This document shows positions 1-6,564 of a stretch of 9,568 nucleotides of DNA, piece after piece. Where the stretch lies: contig CAZTVN010000048.1 of assembly GCA_964617145.1 (NCBI GenBank), positions 1-9,568 of the forward strand, in the 5' to 3' direction. The position numbers were made by a program, and so were the translations under genes. Source of the stretch: CAZTVN01 sp964617145. GTDB taxonomy: Bacteria; Patescibacteriota; Gracilibacteria; UBA1369; JACRIC01. How positions within the stretch are numbered: position 1 is the first letter of the stretch; every line of letters starts with the position of its first letter. The notes beneath the pieces are model-generated. The model saw only the letters and a list, made by a program, of their open reading frames with translations. It was not told the DNA's origin and did no database searches.

Positions 1-1
1 C

Positions 2-217
2 CATGTCGGTTGTGCTCACGATCCCATGGGCGCCATGAAGTTGGCTGAAGTTTGCAAAGACATCAATGCTCCATTAACACTCATGTCCGGCCCCGTAACC
101 GATAATGAAGTTGGTGTAAATTTTATTGAACAAACTCTTTCGATACCAGCTTTCAACGCTTTTACGAAGCCGATGGAATTATTTCATTACATATCTCAAA
201 AATGTCTCAAAAAATAA
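2..217 (+). CDS. 3' end of an unidentified gene upstream of argC (possible CoA-ligase-like C-terminus)
   Basis: An open frame enters from the left edge at base 2 and runs 71 codons to TAA at 215-217; the true start lies outside the window. The visible peptide starts HVGCAHDPMGAMKLAEVC and contains PLTLMSGPVTDNEVG, then SIPAFNAFTKPMELFHYI. The pattern of a hydrophobic strand ending in G, then a helix, then 'IP-x-F-x-x-x-x-x-P-x-E-x-x-x-Y' loosely recalls the C-terminal flavodoxin-like domain of ADP-forming acyl-CoA synthetases and succinyl-CoA ligase alpha subunits. That is a memory-based resemblance only. It does not look like the C-termini I know for ArgJ, ArgF or ArgG. It overlaps argC by 16 bases in another frame, so it is probably the previous gene of the same operon. 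Coding status is fairly sure; function is not. Confidence 0.6.
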   Translation, partial: HVGCAHDPMGAMKLAEVCKDINAPLTLMSGPVTDNEVGVNFIEQTLSIPAFNAFTKPMELFHYISQKCLKK

Positions 218-1194
218 AAGTCTCTGTTATCGGTGCGACTGGTTATACCGGCTTAGAACTTATAAGACTCATTCAGGGACATCCTCATATCGAACTTACT
301 TTTGTTACGTCTGAAAGTGCCACAGATAAAAAACTTAGCGAGGTGTGGACACACTTGCAAGGTATCTGTGATATTGCCTTAAGTCATGAATCGCTTCAAA
401 ATATTGCCAAGAAAAGTGATTGCATCTTTTTGACACTTCCTCACACCGAATCACAAAAAATTGTTCCAAAACTTTTGGGACTTACGAAAATTATAGATTT
501 GTCGGCCGATTTTCGATTAAACAAAGATCATGAATTGAACGATGGGATTTCAAAATTTCTCTATGGTGTTCCTGAATTTTATAAGAATGAGATTGCTCGT
601 TCGTCCAATATAGCAAATCCTGGCTGCTTTGCTATAGCAAGCGAATTGGCGCTTTGGCCTATTAAGGATAGTATCGATTTTGCTTATGTTTTGGGTATCA
701 CGGGTTCGAGCGGTTCTGGAAAATCTTTTCAAGAAAGCACTCATCATCCTGTGAGGAATCATAATGTAAAAAGTTACAAGATTGGCATGCATCAACACGA
801 AGCCGAGATTCTTCAAACGCTTGATTTATCTTTCGATCAATTTGTCTTGGTTCCAACGAGTGGGCCCTTTGTGAGAGGAATTCATGTAACGGTTTTTGTC
901 CATCTCAAAAAATCCTTCAAGAGTTCTCAAAAAGAAAACATTGTTTCGTTTTTTATAAACGCCTATGAAAAGCAACCTTTTGTCCGAATAAAACCAGAAG
1001 TTCAGATCGCTGATGTTGTTGGTTCTAATTTTTGCGATATTTCCATCACTTTAGCTCATGGAACCATCATTATCCAAGCTGTTATCGACAACCTCATAAA
1101 AGGAGCGAGCGGCAATGCCATACAAAACTTTAATCTCATGTTTGGCCTTGATGAGACTTGTGGATTAAAAATATTTAGCCCTGTATTTCCTTAG
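202..1194 (+). CDS. argC: N-acetyl-gamma-glutamyl-phosphate reductase
   Basis: This cytosolic enzyme uses NADPH to reduce N-acylglutamyl phosphate to N-acylglutamate semialdehyde, the third step toward ornithine. The 330 residues match the usual family length. The Rossmann fingerprint GATGYTG is at residues 11-17, DLSADFRL at 99-106 and YGVPE at 121-125. The catalytic cysteine is C142 in NPGCF. The loop GITGSSGSGKS is at 165-175 and HQHEAEI, with the general-base histidine region, at 197-203. The family's C-terminal stretch DNLIKGASGNAIQ is at 296-308, followed by NLMFGLDET. The start at 202 is chosen because the Rossmann strand begins five residues later. It has no Shine-Dalgarno sequence and overlaps the preceding gene by 16 bases, which suggests coupled translation. 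It heads the recognisable argC-argD-argB-deacylase-argH run. No LysW carrier gene is nearby, so an aminoadipate (LysY) role is unlikely. Confidence 0.95.
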   Translation: MSQKIKVSVIGATGYTGLELIRLIQGHPHIELTFVTSESATDKKLSEVWTHLQGICDIALSHESLQNIAKKSDCIFLTLPHTESQKIVPKLLGLTKIIDLSADFRLNKDHELNDGISKFLYGVPEFYKNEIARSSNIANPGCFAIASELALWPIKDSIDFAYVLGITGSSGSGKSFQESTHHPVRNHNVKSYKIGMHQHEAEILQTLDLSFDQFVLVPTSGPFVRGIHVTVFVHLKKSFKSSQKENIVSFFINAYEKQPFVRIKPEVQIADVVGSNFCDISITLAHGTIIIQAVIDNLIKGASGNAIQNFNLMFGLDETCGLKIFSPVFP

Positions 1195-1240
1195 GGAGGG
1201 TTTGAAAAATATGCTTACTACCCCCTCTTACATTTTTTTC
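1194..1240 (+). terminator. Weak stem-loop with T-tract between argC and argD
   Basis: GAGGG at 1196-1200 can pair with CCCTC at 1223-1227, and G1194-G1195 can add two G-T wobble pairs. A run of seven T lies at 1233-1239 after a short spacer. The loop is long (22 bases), so this is at best a weak terminator or attenuator. Pairing would also hide the GGAGGG ribosome-binding site described for the mini-ORF. No folding energy was computed. Confidence 0.2.
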
Positions 1241-1249
1241 ACTCTATGA
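1195..1249 (+). promoter_or_regulatory. Ribosome-binding site and 12-codon leader ORF coupled to argD
   Basis: GGAGGG at 1195-1200 directly follows the argC stop (TAG 1192-1194). It is the only strong Shine-Dalgarno sequence seen near any + strand start here. It is 45 bases from the argD ATG, too far to serve it, but 10 bases from ATG 1211. That ATG opens a 12-codon frame, MLTTPSYIFFTL, which stops at TGA 1247-1249 and overlaps the argD ATG (1246-1248) as ATGA. This is the same junction used at argB-deacylase and deacylase-argH. The peptide has no arginine, so classic arginine-codon attenuation is not suggested. A coupling device that hands ribosomes from argC to argD is the simplest reading. 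It could also be chance. Confidence 0.35.
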
Positions 1250-2416
1250 ATCTTCAAGAAAATGCACAAAAATACATGATTCAAACCTACAATCAATACC
1301 CTATTGAAATAGTCAAAGGTTCTGGGAACTTTGTTTGGGATAATCATGGTAAAAAATACCTCGATTTTTATGGAGGTCATGCGACCTGCCTTCTCGGTCA
1401 TTGTCCCAAAAATGTCTTGAATGCCATCAATCAACAAAGCCGCGATTTACTTTTCTATTCAAATATTTTTTATACCAAGCCTCAAGTGAGACTCGCTAAA
1501 AAATTGGCGCAAACCCTTTTGCCTCAGAAATATCAGGTCTATTTTGTAAATTCAGGTTCCGAAGCGAACGAAGCTGCCATTAAAATGGCCAGGAAATATA
1601 CAGGAAAACAGCATATCATTTCTTTTAAAAATTCTTTCCATGGAAGATCGATAACGTCACTTTCTGTTACCGGTATCCCCTCCTATCATCAATTTTCACC
1701 AAATTTAGATTCCTATACCACTTTTGCCGAACTTGGTGATATTGAAAGTGTGGAGAAGTCATTTACTCAAGATACTGCTTGCGTCATTTGTGAACCTATC
1801 CACAGTATCGGTGGAANNNNNNNNNNGTGGAATGAAAATGGCGTCAAAAAAATTTTACAAAGAACTTGAAAAGCTGTGTAAGAAAAAAAAAGGGTTGCTC
1901 GTTTTTGATGAGGTGCAGACGGGACTTGGGAGGACTGGAGCTTTTTGGTTCTCAAAAAGTATGGGGATTTTTCCTGACATCATTACTACCGCAAAAGGTT
2001 TAGCCTCTGGGCTTCCTCTCGCCGCCGTGATGGTCAAACATACCGTGAGTGCCACCATTCAATCTGGCGAACATGCAACGACCTTTGGAGGCGGGCCGGT
2101 TGTTTGTACTGCAGCGCTTGCCACGATTCATACGATACTCGAAAAAGAATTTTTGCATAATGTAAAAATGAAAAGTGAATATTTTCGATCTCAATTATTG
2201 AACTTTAATTCTGTAAAAGCGATTTCAGGAAAAGGTTTTTTACTCGGTGTTACGTTGAAAAAACCGATACCTCATCTTGTCGAAAGGTGTTTATATCTTG
2301 GCCTTATCATTGGGAGTTCTTTCGATCCAGCCACCTTGAGACTTATGCCTCCTTTAACTGTTAGCAAAAAAGACATTGATCTTTTTTTAGAAATTTTTAG
2401 CAGCGTTTTAACATAA
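1246..2416 (+). CDS. argD: Acetylornithine (N-acylornithine) aminotransferase, split by an assembly gap
   Basis: This PLP-dependent class-III aminotransferase converts N-acylglutamate semialdehyde plus glutamate to N-acylornithine plus 2-oxoglutarate. The first part reads in frame 1 up to the N run at 1817-1826 and the second part reads in frame 2 from about 1829 to TAA at 2414-2416. Collapsing the gap on the repeated GTGGAA gives an uninterrupted 384-residue protein, normal for the family. In that numbering, NSGSEANEA (102-110) and FHGR (131-134) bind the cofactor phosphate and ring. EPIHSIGG is at 183-190. FDEVQTGLGRTG at 215-226 holds the ring-nitrogen aspartate D216. The Schiff-base lysine is K245 in TTAKGLASG. 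GEHATTFGGGP follows. The start at 1246 precedes the usual N-terminal YPIEIVKGSG and WDNHGKKYLDF segments. argB starts 6 bases after its stop. The gene is almost certainly intact in the organism. Confidence 0.93.
1811..1832. other. Assembly gap (10 N) flanked by a duplicated 6-mer; artefact
   Basis: Ten N occupy 1817-1826. GTGGAA stands immediately left (1811-1816) and again immediately right (1827-1832). Removing 16 bases (the N run plus one copy) joins the argD reading frames exactly and yields SIGGMKMASKKFYKEL, which fits the class-III aminotransferase pattern at this point. The N run therefore looks like a scaffolding placeholder between two contig ends that actually overlap by six bases or so. 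It does not mark missing sequence or a frameshift. Confidence 0.9.
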
Positions 2417-2422
2417 ATTTTT

Positions 2423-3259
2423 ATGTCGAGTACTCAGGGAAACTATTATCTTAAAAAATTTCACCATAAGATTTTTGTTATCAAGATTGGCGGTGAAGTC
2501 GTTGCATCGAAAAAATTACTCGAAAATCTTTTGCTGGACGTAAAGACTCTTGTCGATAGTGAGATTAAGATAATTCTTGTTCATGGCGGTGGCACTCAAG
2601 CGGATACTCTCTCAAAACAACTGGGCTTTAAGCCTCAAAAAATACAAGGAAGAAGGGTGACAAAAGAAGAAGATTTAGAAGTAATAAAAATGTTGTATGG
2701 CGGGACATTAAATCTCGAGATTCTCAGTATAGTTAAAAAAATTGGAATGAATGGGATAAGGGTGAGCGGTCTTGATGGTAATCTTTTGGAAGTTTCGCTT
2801 CGGGATAAAATATTTTTTGATTACGGATATGTTGGTGATATCACGGCGGTCAATAGCGATATTTTACATTTACTCATCAACTCTCAATATTTACCCGTTG
2901 TTTCCCCTCTTGCCGCAACGGATGACGGTGTGATCCTCAATATCAATGCCGACACCATTGCTGCTTCAATTGCTGCAGATTTGAAAGCTGAAAAACTTAT
3001 TCTTTTTACGTCATTAGACGGCATTTATGATGGAACGCGACTTATAAGCACTTTAACGATTGATGAAGCCAATCGACTTCTTGATAAAAATATTGTGACA
3101 GATGGAATGGCTGTAAAAGTCCAAACCAGTATTCAGGCTCTGAAAAATGCTGTGAAAAGTGTGCACATTTTAAATGGACTTTCACCTCATAGCCTTCTAA
3201 AAGAAATTCTGACTCGAGATGGCATCGGCACTATGATTTTACCTTCACTTTCATCATGA
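2423..3259 (+). CDS. argB: Acetylglutamate (N-acylglutamate) kinase
   Basis: This amino-acid kinase family enzyme uses ATP to phosphorylate the gamma-carboxylate of N-acylglutamate, the usual control point of the pathway. The 278 residues are a normal length. VIKIGGE at 19-25 holds the phosphate-binding lysine K21, and VHGGG at 53-57 is the second glycine-rich loop. GRRVT at 76-80 and GIRVSGLDGNLL at 111-122 are family signatures. NINADTIAA at 173-181 contacts the acylglutamate, and FTSLDGIYD at 195-203 and GMAVKV at 228-233 complete the ATP site. The N-terminus lacks the long extra helix expected of arginine-inhibited hexameric forms, which hints at weak feedback control; this is inference. 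There is no Shine-Dalgarno sequence; it lies 6 bases after argD. Its TGA stop overlaps the ATG of the next gene (ATGA at 3256-3259). Confidence 0.94.
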   Translation: MSSTQGNYYLKKFHHKIFVIKIGGEVVASKKLLENLLLDVKTLVDSEIKIILVHGGGTQADTLSKQLGFKPQKIQGRRVTKEEDLEVIKMLYGGTLNLEILSIVKKIGMNGIRVSGLDGNLLEVSLRDKIFFDYGYVGDITAVNSDILHLLINSQYLPVVSPLAATDDGVILNINADTIAASIAADLKAEKLILFTSLDGIYDGTRLISTLTIDEANRLLDKNIVTDGMAVKVQTSIQALKNAVKSVHILNGLSPHSLLKEILTRDGIGTMILPSLSS

Positions 3260-4290
3260 ATACTTTAGAGGTCTCTTTCGCATCGGATATTTATCATTTC
3301 TCAGGAACAAAAAAAGGACCAACGGTTGTTATTATTGGAGGAGTGCATGGAAATGAGAGAGTTGGAGTTTATGTTATTGAAGCGTTAAAAAAATCTTTCA
3401 TGGATGAAAAAGTTTGTGGAAATATTTATTTGATTATTGGAAATCCCAAGGCCTATGAAAAAAATGTTCGATATATTGATTGCGATTTAAATAGGTTGTT
3501 TGGCTATAATTTTTACAAACTCGCCAATAAAAATCCTCAACAATTATTACTCGAAGAAAAAAGGGCGCTTGAAATTGGGCCTATTCTTGCAAAAGCCGAT
3601 TATCTTCTTGATATTCATTCAACGATCAAACCGTCGATTCCTTTTGTTTATATAAAAAATACCTCTGATCATTTGGCTCTTGCGAGATTTTTTGAAACGC
3701 AGTATATCGTTTCATGTCACTCAGACTACAAAATTGCAAACTTAGGGCATGCTGAAAAACGTCCTTGCCACTCTAAATCTCACATTTCGGCATGTTCCTT
3801 ACATTCCTCTTGCGACACTTTTGTCGATCAACATGGAGGTCTTGGTATCACTTTTGAGGCGGGATGGCATCAAGATAAAGATCCCTCAATATTTCCTCAA
3901 ACTTTAGCCAAAACAAAAGAATTTTTGAAAACGATCGGTGTTGCGTTTACATCTCTTCCTGATAAGCACTTCACTCATGAGCCGAACATTTATTCCACCA
4001 TGAGCGCCTCTTTGAGTACGGTTTCCGCGAAGCACATTTTTATTTATCAGGAAATCGTGCCGCAAAGCTCATCATTTGTTTTTCTTAAGGATTATCACAA
4101 TTTTGATTTCGTACAAAAGGGTGAAACTCTTGCTCAGGACGTTTTTCAGCATGGCCCTAAAGTTAGCGATAAAAAAATAATCGTTCAGAACGATTCGTAT
4201 ATTATTTTCCCAAAACTCGATATTCGTGTCGGGAAAATCGCGTGCTATCTTGCCAGTACCGATCTTACTCCTTCATCTCTTCCATTATGA
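3256..4290 (+). CDS. Aspartoacylase/succinylglutamate-desuccinylase-like zinc deacylase (M14 fold), candidate N-acylornithine/citrulline deacylase
   Basis: This 344-residue protein has the marks of the AstE/AspA family, zinc hydrolases that remove acyl groups from N-acyl amino acids. VIIGGVHGNERVG (25-37) gives zinc ligands H31 and E34. GNPKAYEKNVRYIDCDLNR (62-80) contains the R, N and R that bind the substrate carboxylate (R72, N79, R80); RYIDCDLNR also occurs in mammalian aspartoacylase as I recall it. LLDIHST (117-123) gives the third ligand H121, and ITFEAGW (198-204) the catalytic glutamate E201. A C-terminal beta domain follows, as in aspartoacylases (about 245-335, with VQKGETLAQDVF). 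There is no signal peptide, so it should be cytosolic. It is joined by ATGA overlaps to argB before it and argH after it. No argE or argJ is visible, so I infer that it performs the deacylation step of arginine synthesis. Family assignment is strong; the substrate is a hypothesis. Arginine catabolism (AstE proper) is unlikely beside argCDBH. Confidence 0.85.
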   Translation: MNTLEVSFASDIYHFSGTKKGPTVVIIGGVHGNERVGVYVIEALKKSFMDEKVCGNIYLIIGNPKAYEKNVRYIDCDLNRLFGYNFYKLANKNPQQLLLEEKRALEIGPILAKADYLLDIHSTIKPSIPFVYIKNTSDHLALARFFETQYIVSCHSDYKIANLGHAEKRPCHSKSHISACSLHSSCDTFVDQHGGLGITFEAGWHQDKDPSIFPQTLAKTKEFLKTIGVAFTSLPDKHFTHEPNIYSTMSASLSTVSAKHIFIYQEIVPQSSSFVFLKDYHNFDFVQKGETLAQDVFQHGPKVSDKKIIVQNDSYIIFPKLDIRVGKIACYLASTDLTPSSLPL

Positions 4291-5588
4291 CTCAACTCTG
4301 GAAAAAATCTCGAACCAAAACACATCCCGCTGTTTGTCAGTACATCATATCCAAACATTGCGCCTCTGACATGATTCTTTTGCCTTATGATGTTCAAGCC
4401 TCTCAAGCCCATGCAAAGATGCTTCATTCTGTTGGATTGCTTAGCAAAAATGAGGTTAAAGCACTCGTTAAAGCATTAGATGAAATTGCTGATTTGCACA
4501 AAAATGGGAAATTTCTCTTAAGAGAATCTGATGAAGATTGTCACACCGTTATAGAAAATTATTTGGTAAAACAACTTGGAGATATCGGGAAAAAAATTCA
4601 CATGGGGAGATCTCGAAACGATGAGGTGCTTACGGCGATACGACTTTTTTCCAAAGAACATTTAACCATCGTTCAACACCATGTTCTTTTAGTCGCAGAA
4701 GTTATTTTATCTTTTGCCAAAAAGCACGAATTTGTCCCTATGCCGGGGTATACTCACACGCAACAAGCGATGCCATCAAGCGTCGGACAATGGGCTAGCA
4801 GCTTTGTAGAGTCTTTGCTTGATGATTATGAGATTTTACAAGCTTGTTATTCGTTGAATGACCAAAATCCTTTAGGCTCTGCGGCTGGTTTCGGGACAAG
4901 TTTGCCGATTGATCGAGCATTCACGACCAGAGAACTTAAGTTCGCTCGAACTCAAATCAATACACTTTACTGCCAAAACAGTCGAGGAAAAATTGAAAGT
5001 TTTGTCACTACAGCACTCTTGCAAGTTATGATGACGCTCGGGAAAATAGCAAATGATGCGATTTGGTTTACGAGTAAAGAATTTGATTTTTTTCAAATTG
5101 ATGAGTCTTTAACCACTGGATCGAGCATTATGCCGAATAAAAAAAATCTCGACATTATGGAGGTTTTACGAGCAAATGTGAGCGTGGTGATGTCCTATCA
5201 GATGCAAACACAAACTGTTTCTCACAATCTTCTTTCTGGCTATAACAAAGATCTCAAGATTACCAAACCAGCGCTTATTGATTCATTTACCATTGTGGAA
5301 GAGAGTTTGAAAATCATTTCATTGCTTTTTCGCAATCTTAAACCGAATACGAAAAAACTTTTCCGATCTTTTTCGCCGGAAATTTTTGCTACCGATACCG
5401 TGAATGAACTTGTCCAAAAAGGCGTTCCCTTCAGAGATGCTTATAAAAAAATTGGGGATAATTTATCTGCCGTGAGCTTGCCGGACATCACTCTGAATAT
5501 TAAGGAGAAAAAGCATCTAGGGGCTTGTGGAAATCTTAACTTAGACTTTTATGCTGCGACGATAAAAAAATTAAGGCGCAAGGTATGA
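4287..5588 (+). CDS. argH: Argininosuccinate lyase
   Basis: This member of the fumarase/aspartase superfamily cleaves argininosuccinate to arginine and fumarate, the final step of the pathway. I start it at ATG 4287, which overlaps the preceding TGA as ATGA and gives 433 residues. An in-frame ATG at 4242 would add 15 unlike residues inside the previous gene. EDCHTVIENYL is at 83-93 and MGRSRNDEV at 106-114. MPGYTHTQQAMPSSVGQW (152-169) carries the catalytic-site histidine H157. QNPLGSAAGFGTSLP is at 193-207. TGSSIMPNKKNLDIME (277-292) is the superfamily signature with catalytic serine S280. FATDTVNELV (367-376) is the C-terminal family motif. In the signature the usual proline of N-P-D is leucine here. 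AMPSS and NPLGSAAG resemble the shorter Bacteroidetes-type enzymes rather than E. coli ArgH. It appears to be the last gene of the operon. Confidence 0.94.
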   Translation: MTQLWKKSRTKTHPAVCQYIISKHCASDMILLPYDVQASQAHAKMLHSVGLLSKNEVKALVKALDEIADLHKNGKFLLRESDEDCHTVIENYLVKQLGDIGKKIHMGRSRNDEVLTAIRLFSKEHLTIVQHHVLLVAEVILSFAKKHEFVPMPGYTHTQQAMPSSVGQWASSFVESLLDDYEILQACYSLNDQNPLGSAAGFGTSLPIDRAFTTRELKFARTQINTLYCQNSRGKIESFVTTALLQVMMTLGKIANDAIWFTSKEFDFFQIDESLTTGSSIMPNKKNLDIMEVLRANVSVVMSYQMQTQTVSHNLLSGYNKDLKITKPALIDSFTIVEESLKIISLLFRNLKPNTKKLFRSFSPEIFATDTVNELVQKGVPFRDAYKKIGDNLSAVSLPDITLNIKEKKHLGACGNLNLDFYAATIKKLRRKV

Positions 5589-5593
5589 AAATA

Positions 5594-5602
5594 TGATACA
5601 AT
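5594..5602 (+). promoter_or_regulatory. Possible extended -10 promoter for the DUF4349 gene
   Basis: TGATACAAT fits the extended -10 pattern TG-n-TAnnAT, with TACAAT matching five of six consensus bases. It lies just after the argH stop and about 50 bases before the next ATG at 5652. No convincing -35 hexamer is present, which is common for extended -10 promoters. In AT-rich DNA such matches also occur by chance. Confidence 0.35.
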
Positions 5603-5629
5603 AAAAAAAATGCTTTTATTATAGTTTTT
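5600..5629 (+). terminator. Possible weak AT hairpin after argH
   Basis: AATAAAA at 5600-5606 can pair with TTTTATT at 5614-5620 across a 7-base loop, with a five-T run at 5625-5629. The stem has no G-C pair, so termination would be inefficient. It marks the likely end of the arg operon only weakly. Confidence 0.2.
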
Positions 5630-5651
5630 CAGTGTCCTCTAATTATTTTTT

Positions 5652-6542
5652 ATGCAAAGAAAAATTAAATTTATCCTTGGTGCTTTCGGTGCTATCATTA
5701 TTGTTCTCGCTATTCTTTTTATTATAGGTATTTTGATTAATAAAAACGCGAGCAACATATCTCTTCCAAAAAAGGGAGAACTTTTTAATATTGGGGCTCT
5801 TAAGTCGACTCCATCCTATGATTCCTACACAAATGCAGATCAAAGAGCGGAAAACCTGAGCGCTGAATCGGCCGAAGAGCGGATGGTTATTCGTAGTGGT
5901 GAGATAGATATGGTCGTGAAAGATGTAAGGAAATCGGAAGAATCTTTGAAAACTCTTGTAACTTCGAGTGAAGGTCTTATCATTTCAAGCACTATTAATG
6001 AGCTTAAAGAAGGCGATCTTTTAGCTTCGATAACACTCAAGGTGCCAGTTCAAGCATTTGATGCTATTTTAAGTGAGATCAGAAATCTTGGCATAAAGAT
6101 TGTTTCAGAGTCATTTTCGGGAGAAGATGTAACGGAGGAATACCAAGATTTGGATGCCGAATTAAAAAATCGTGAAGCTTTAGAAAATCAATTTTTAGAG
6201 GTATTAAAAAAAGCGGAAAATATTTCCGATATCATAGCAGTCCAACAACAGCTTTCCTACGTGCGCTCGGAAATTGATAGGTTAAAAGGGCGTATCCAAT
6301 ATCTCGAACGCAATGTAGAAATGGCAAGTATTCGAGTAACGCTTTCAACCGATAGCCTTTCTCTTCCGGTGACAGAACAAAATCAATGGCAACTTGCGGG
6401 AGTTGCTCGGCTCGCTGTAAAAGGATTCATCTTAACGCTTCATTCCCTTGTAACTGCCTTGATTTGGGTTACCGTTTTTATTCCTCTCTGGGCGCCTATA
6501 CTGCTCGTTATTCGTTTCATCATAAAGAAAAGACGAACGTAA
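5652..6542 (+). CDS. DUF4349 domain membrane-anchored protein
   Basis: This 296-residue protein has an N-terminal hydrophobic segment (about 7-29) after MQRKIK, a large polar domain, and a second hydrophobic stretch (about 263-290) ending in KKRRT. The polar part begins with RMVIRSGEIDMVVKDV (78-92) and contains ITLKVPVQAFDAILSEI (127-143), VSESFSGEDVTEEYQDLDAE (151-170) and a coiled coil (about 163-222, with LDAELKNREALENQ and VRSEIDRLKGRIQYLERN). This arrangement, an extracytoplasmic alpha/beta part interrupted by a coiled-coil hairpin and closed by a C-terminal membrane helix, is what I know as DUF4349 (PF14257), whose function is not established. Most of the protein should lie outside the membrane with both ends near the cytoplasm. 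There is no Shine-Dalgarno sequence. It is 63 bases after argH, with a possible promoter of its own, and need not belong to the arginine operon. Confidence 0.82.
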   Translation: MQRKIKFILGAFGAIIIVLAILFIIGILINKNASNISLPKKGELFNIGALKSTPSYDSYTNADQRAENLSAESAEERMVIRSGEIDMVVKDVRKSEESLKTLVTSSEGLIISSTINELKEGDLLASITLKVPVQAFDAILSEIRNLGIKIVSESFSGEDVTEEYQDLDAELKNREALENQFLEVLKKAENISDIIAVQQQLSYVRSEIDRLKGRIQYLERNVEMASIRVTLSTDSLSLPVTEQNQWQLAGVARLAVKGFILTLHSLVTALIWVTVFIPLWAPILLVIRFIIKKRRT

Positions 6543-6564
6543 CGGATATAGAATTAAGGAGAGT

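Noticed and set aside
694..726. Sequence in ArgC reading GSSGSGKS, which fits the Walker A ATP-binding pattern.
   Set aside because: It lies where ArgC has its conserved glycine/serine loop near the active site, and the rest of the protein is a standard Rossmann-type reductase with no other ATPase motif. The match is coincidental.
1246..2416. argD as a frameshifted pseudogene or as two separate genes.
   Set aside because: The change of frame falls exactly at an N run flanked by the same six bases, and collapsing the duplication restores a full-length normal enzyme.
202..3259. Lysine synthesis by the LysW/aminoadipate route, which uses homologues of ArgB, ArgC and ArgD.
   Set aside because: No LysW carrier gene or LysX-type ligase is present, and argH in the same coupled run points to arginine.
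4242..4286. Longer argH starting at ATG 4242.
   Set aside because: The extra 15 residues lie inside the deacylase gene and do not resemble ArgH. ATG 4287 gives the same ATGA overlap as the junction before it.
3256..5588. Alternative genetic code in which TGA encodes glycine, as in Gracilibacteria/Absconditabacteria.
   Set aside because: TGA ends argB, the deacylase and argH at the lengths expected for their families, and each lies at a clean gene junction or the operon end.
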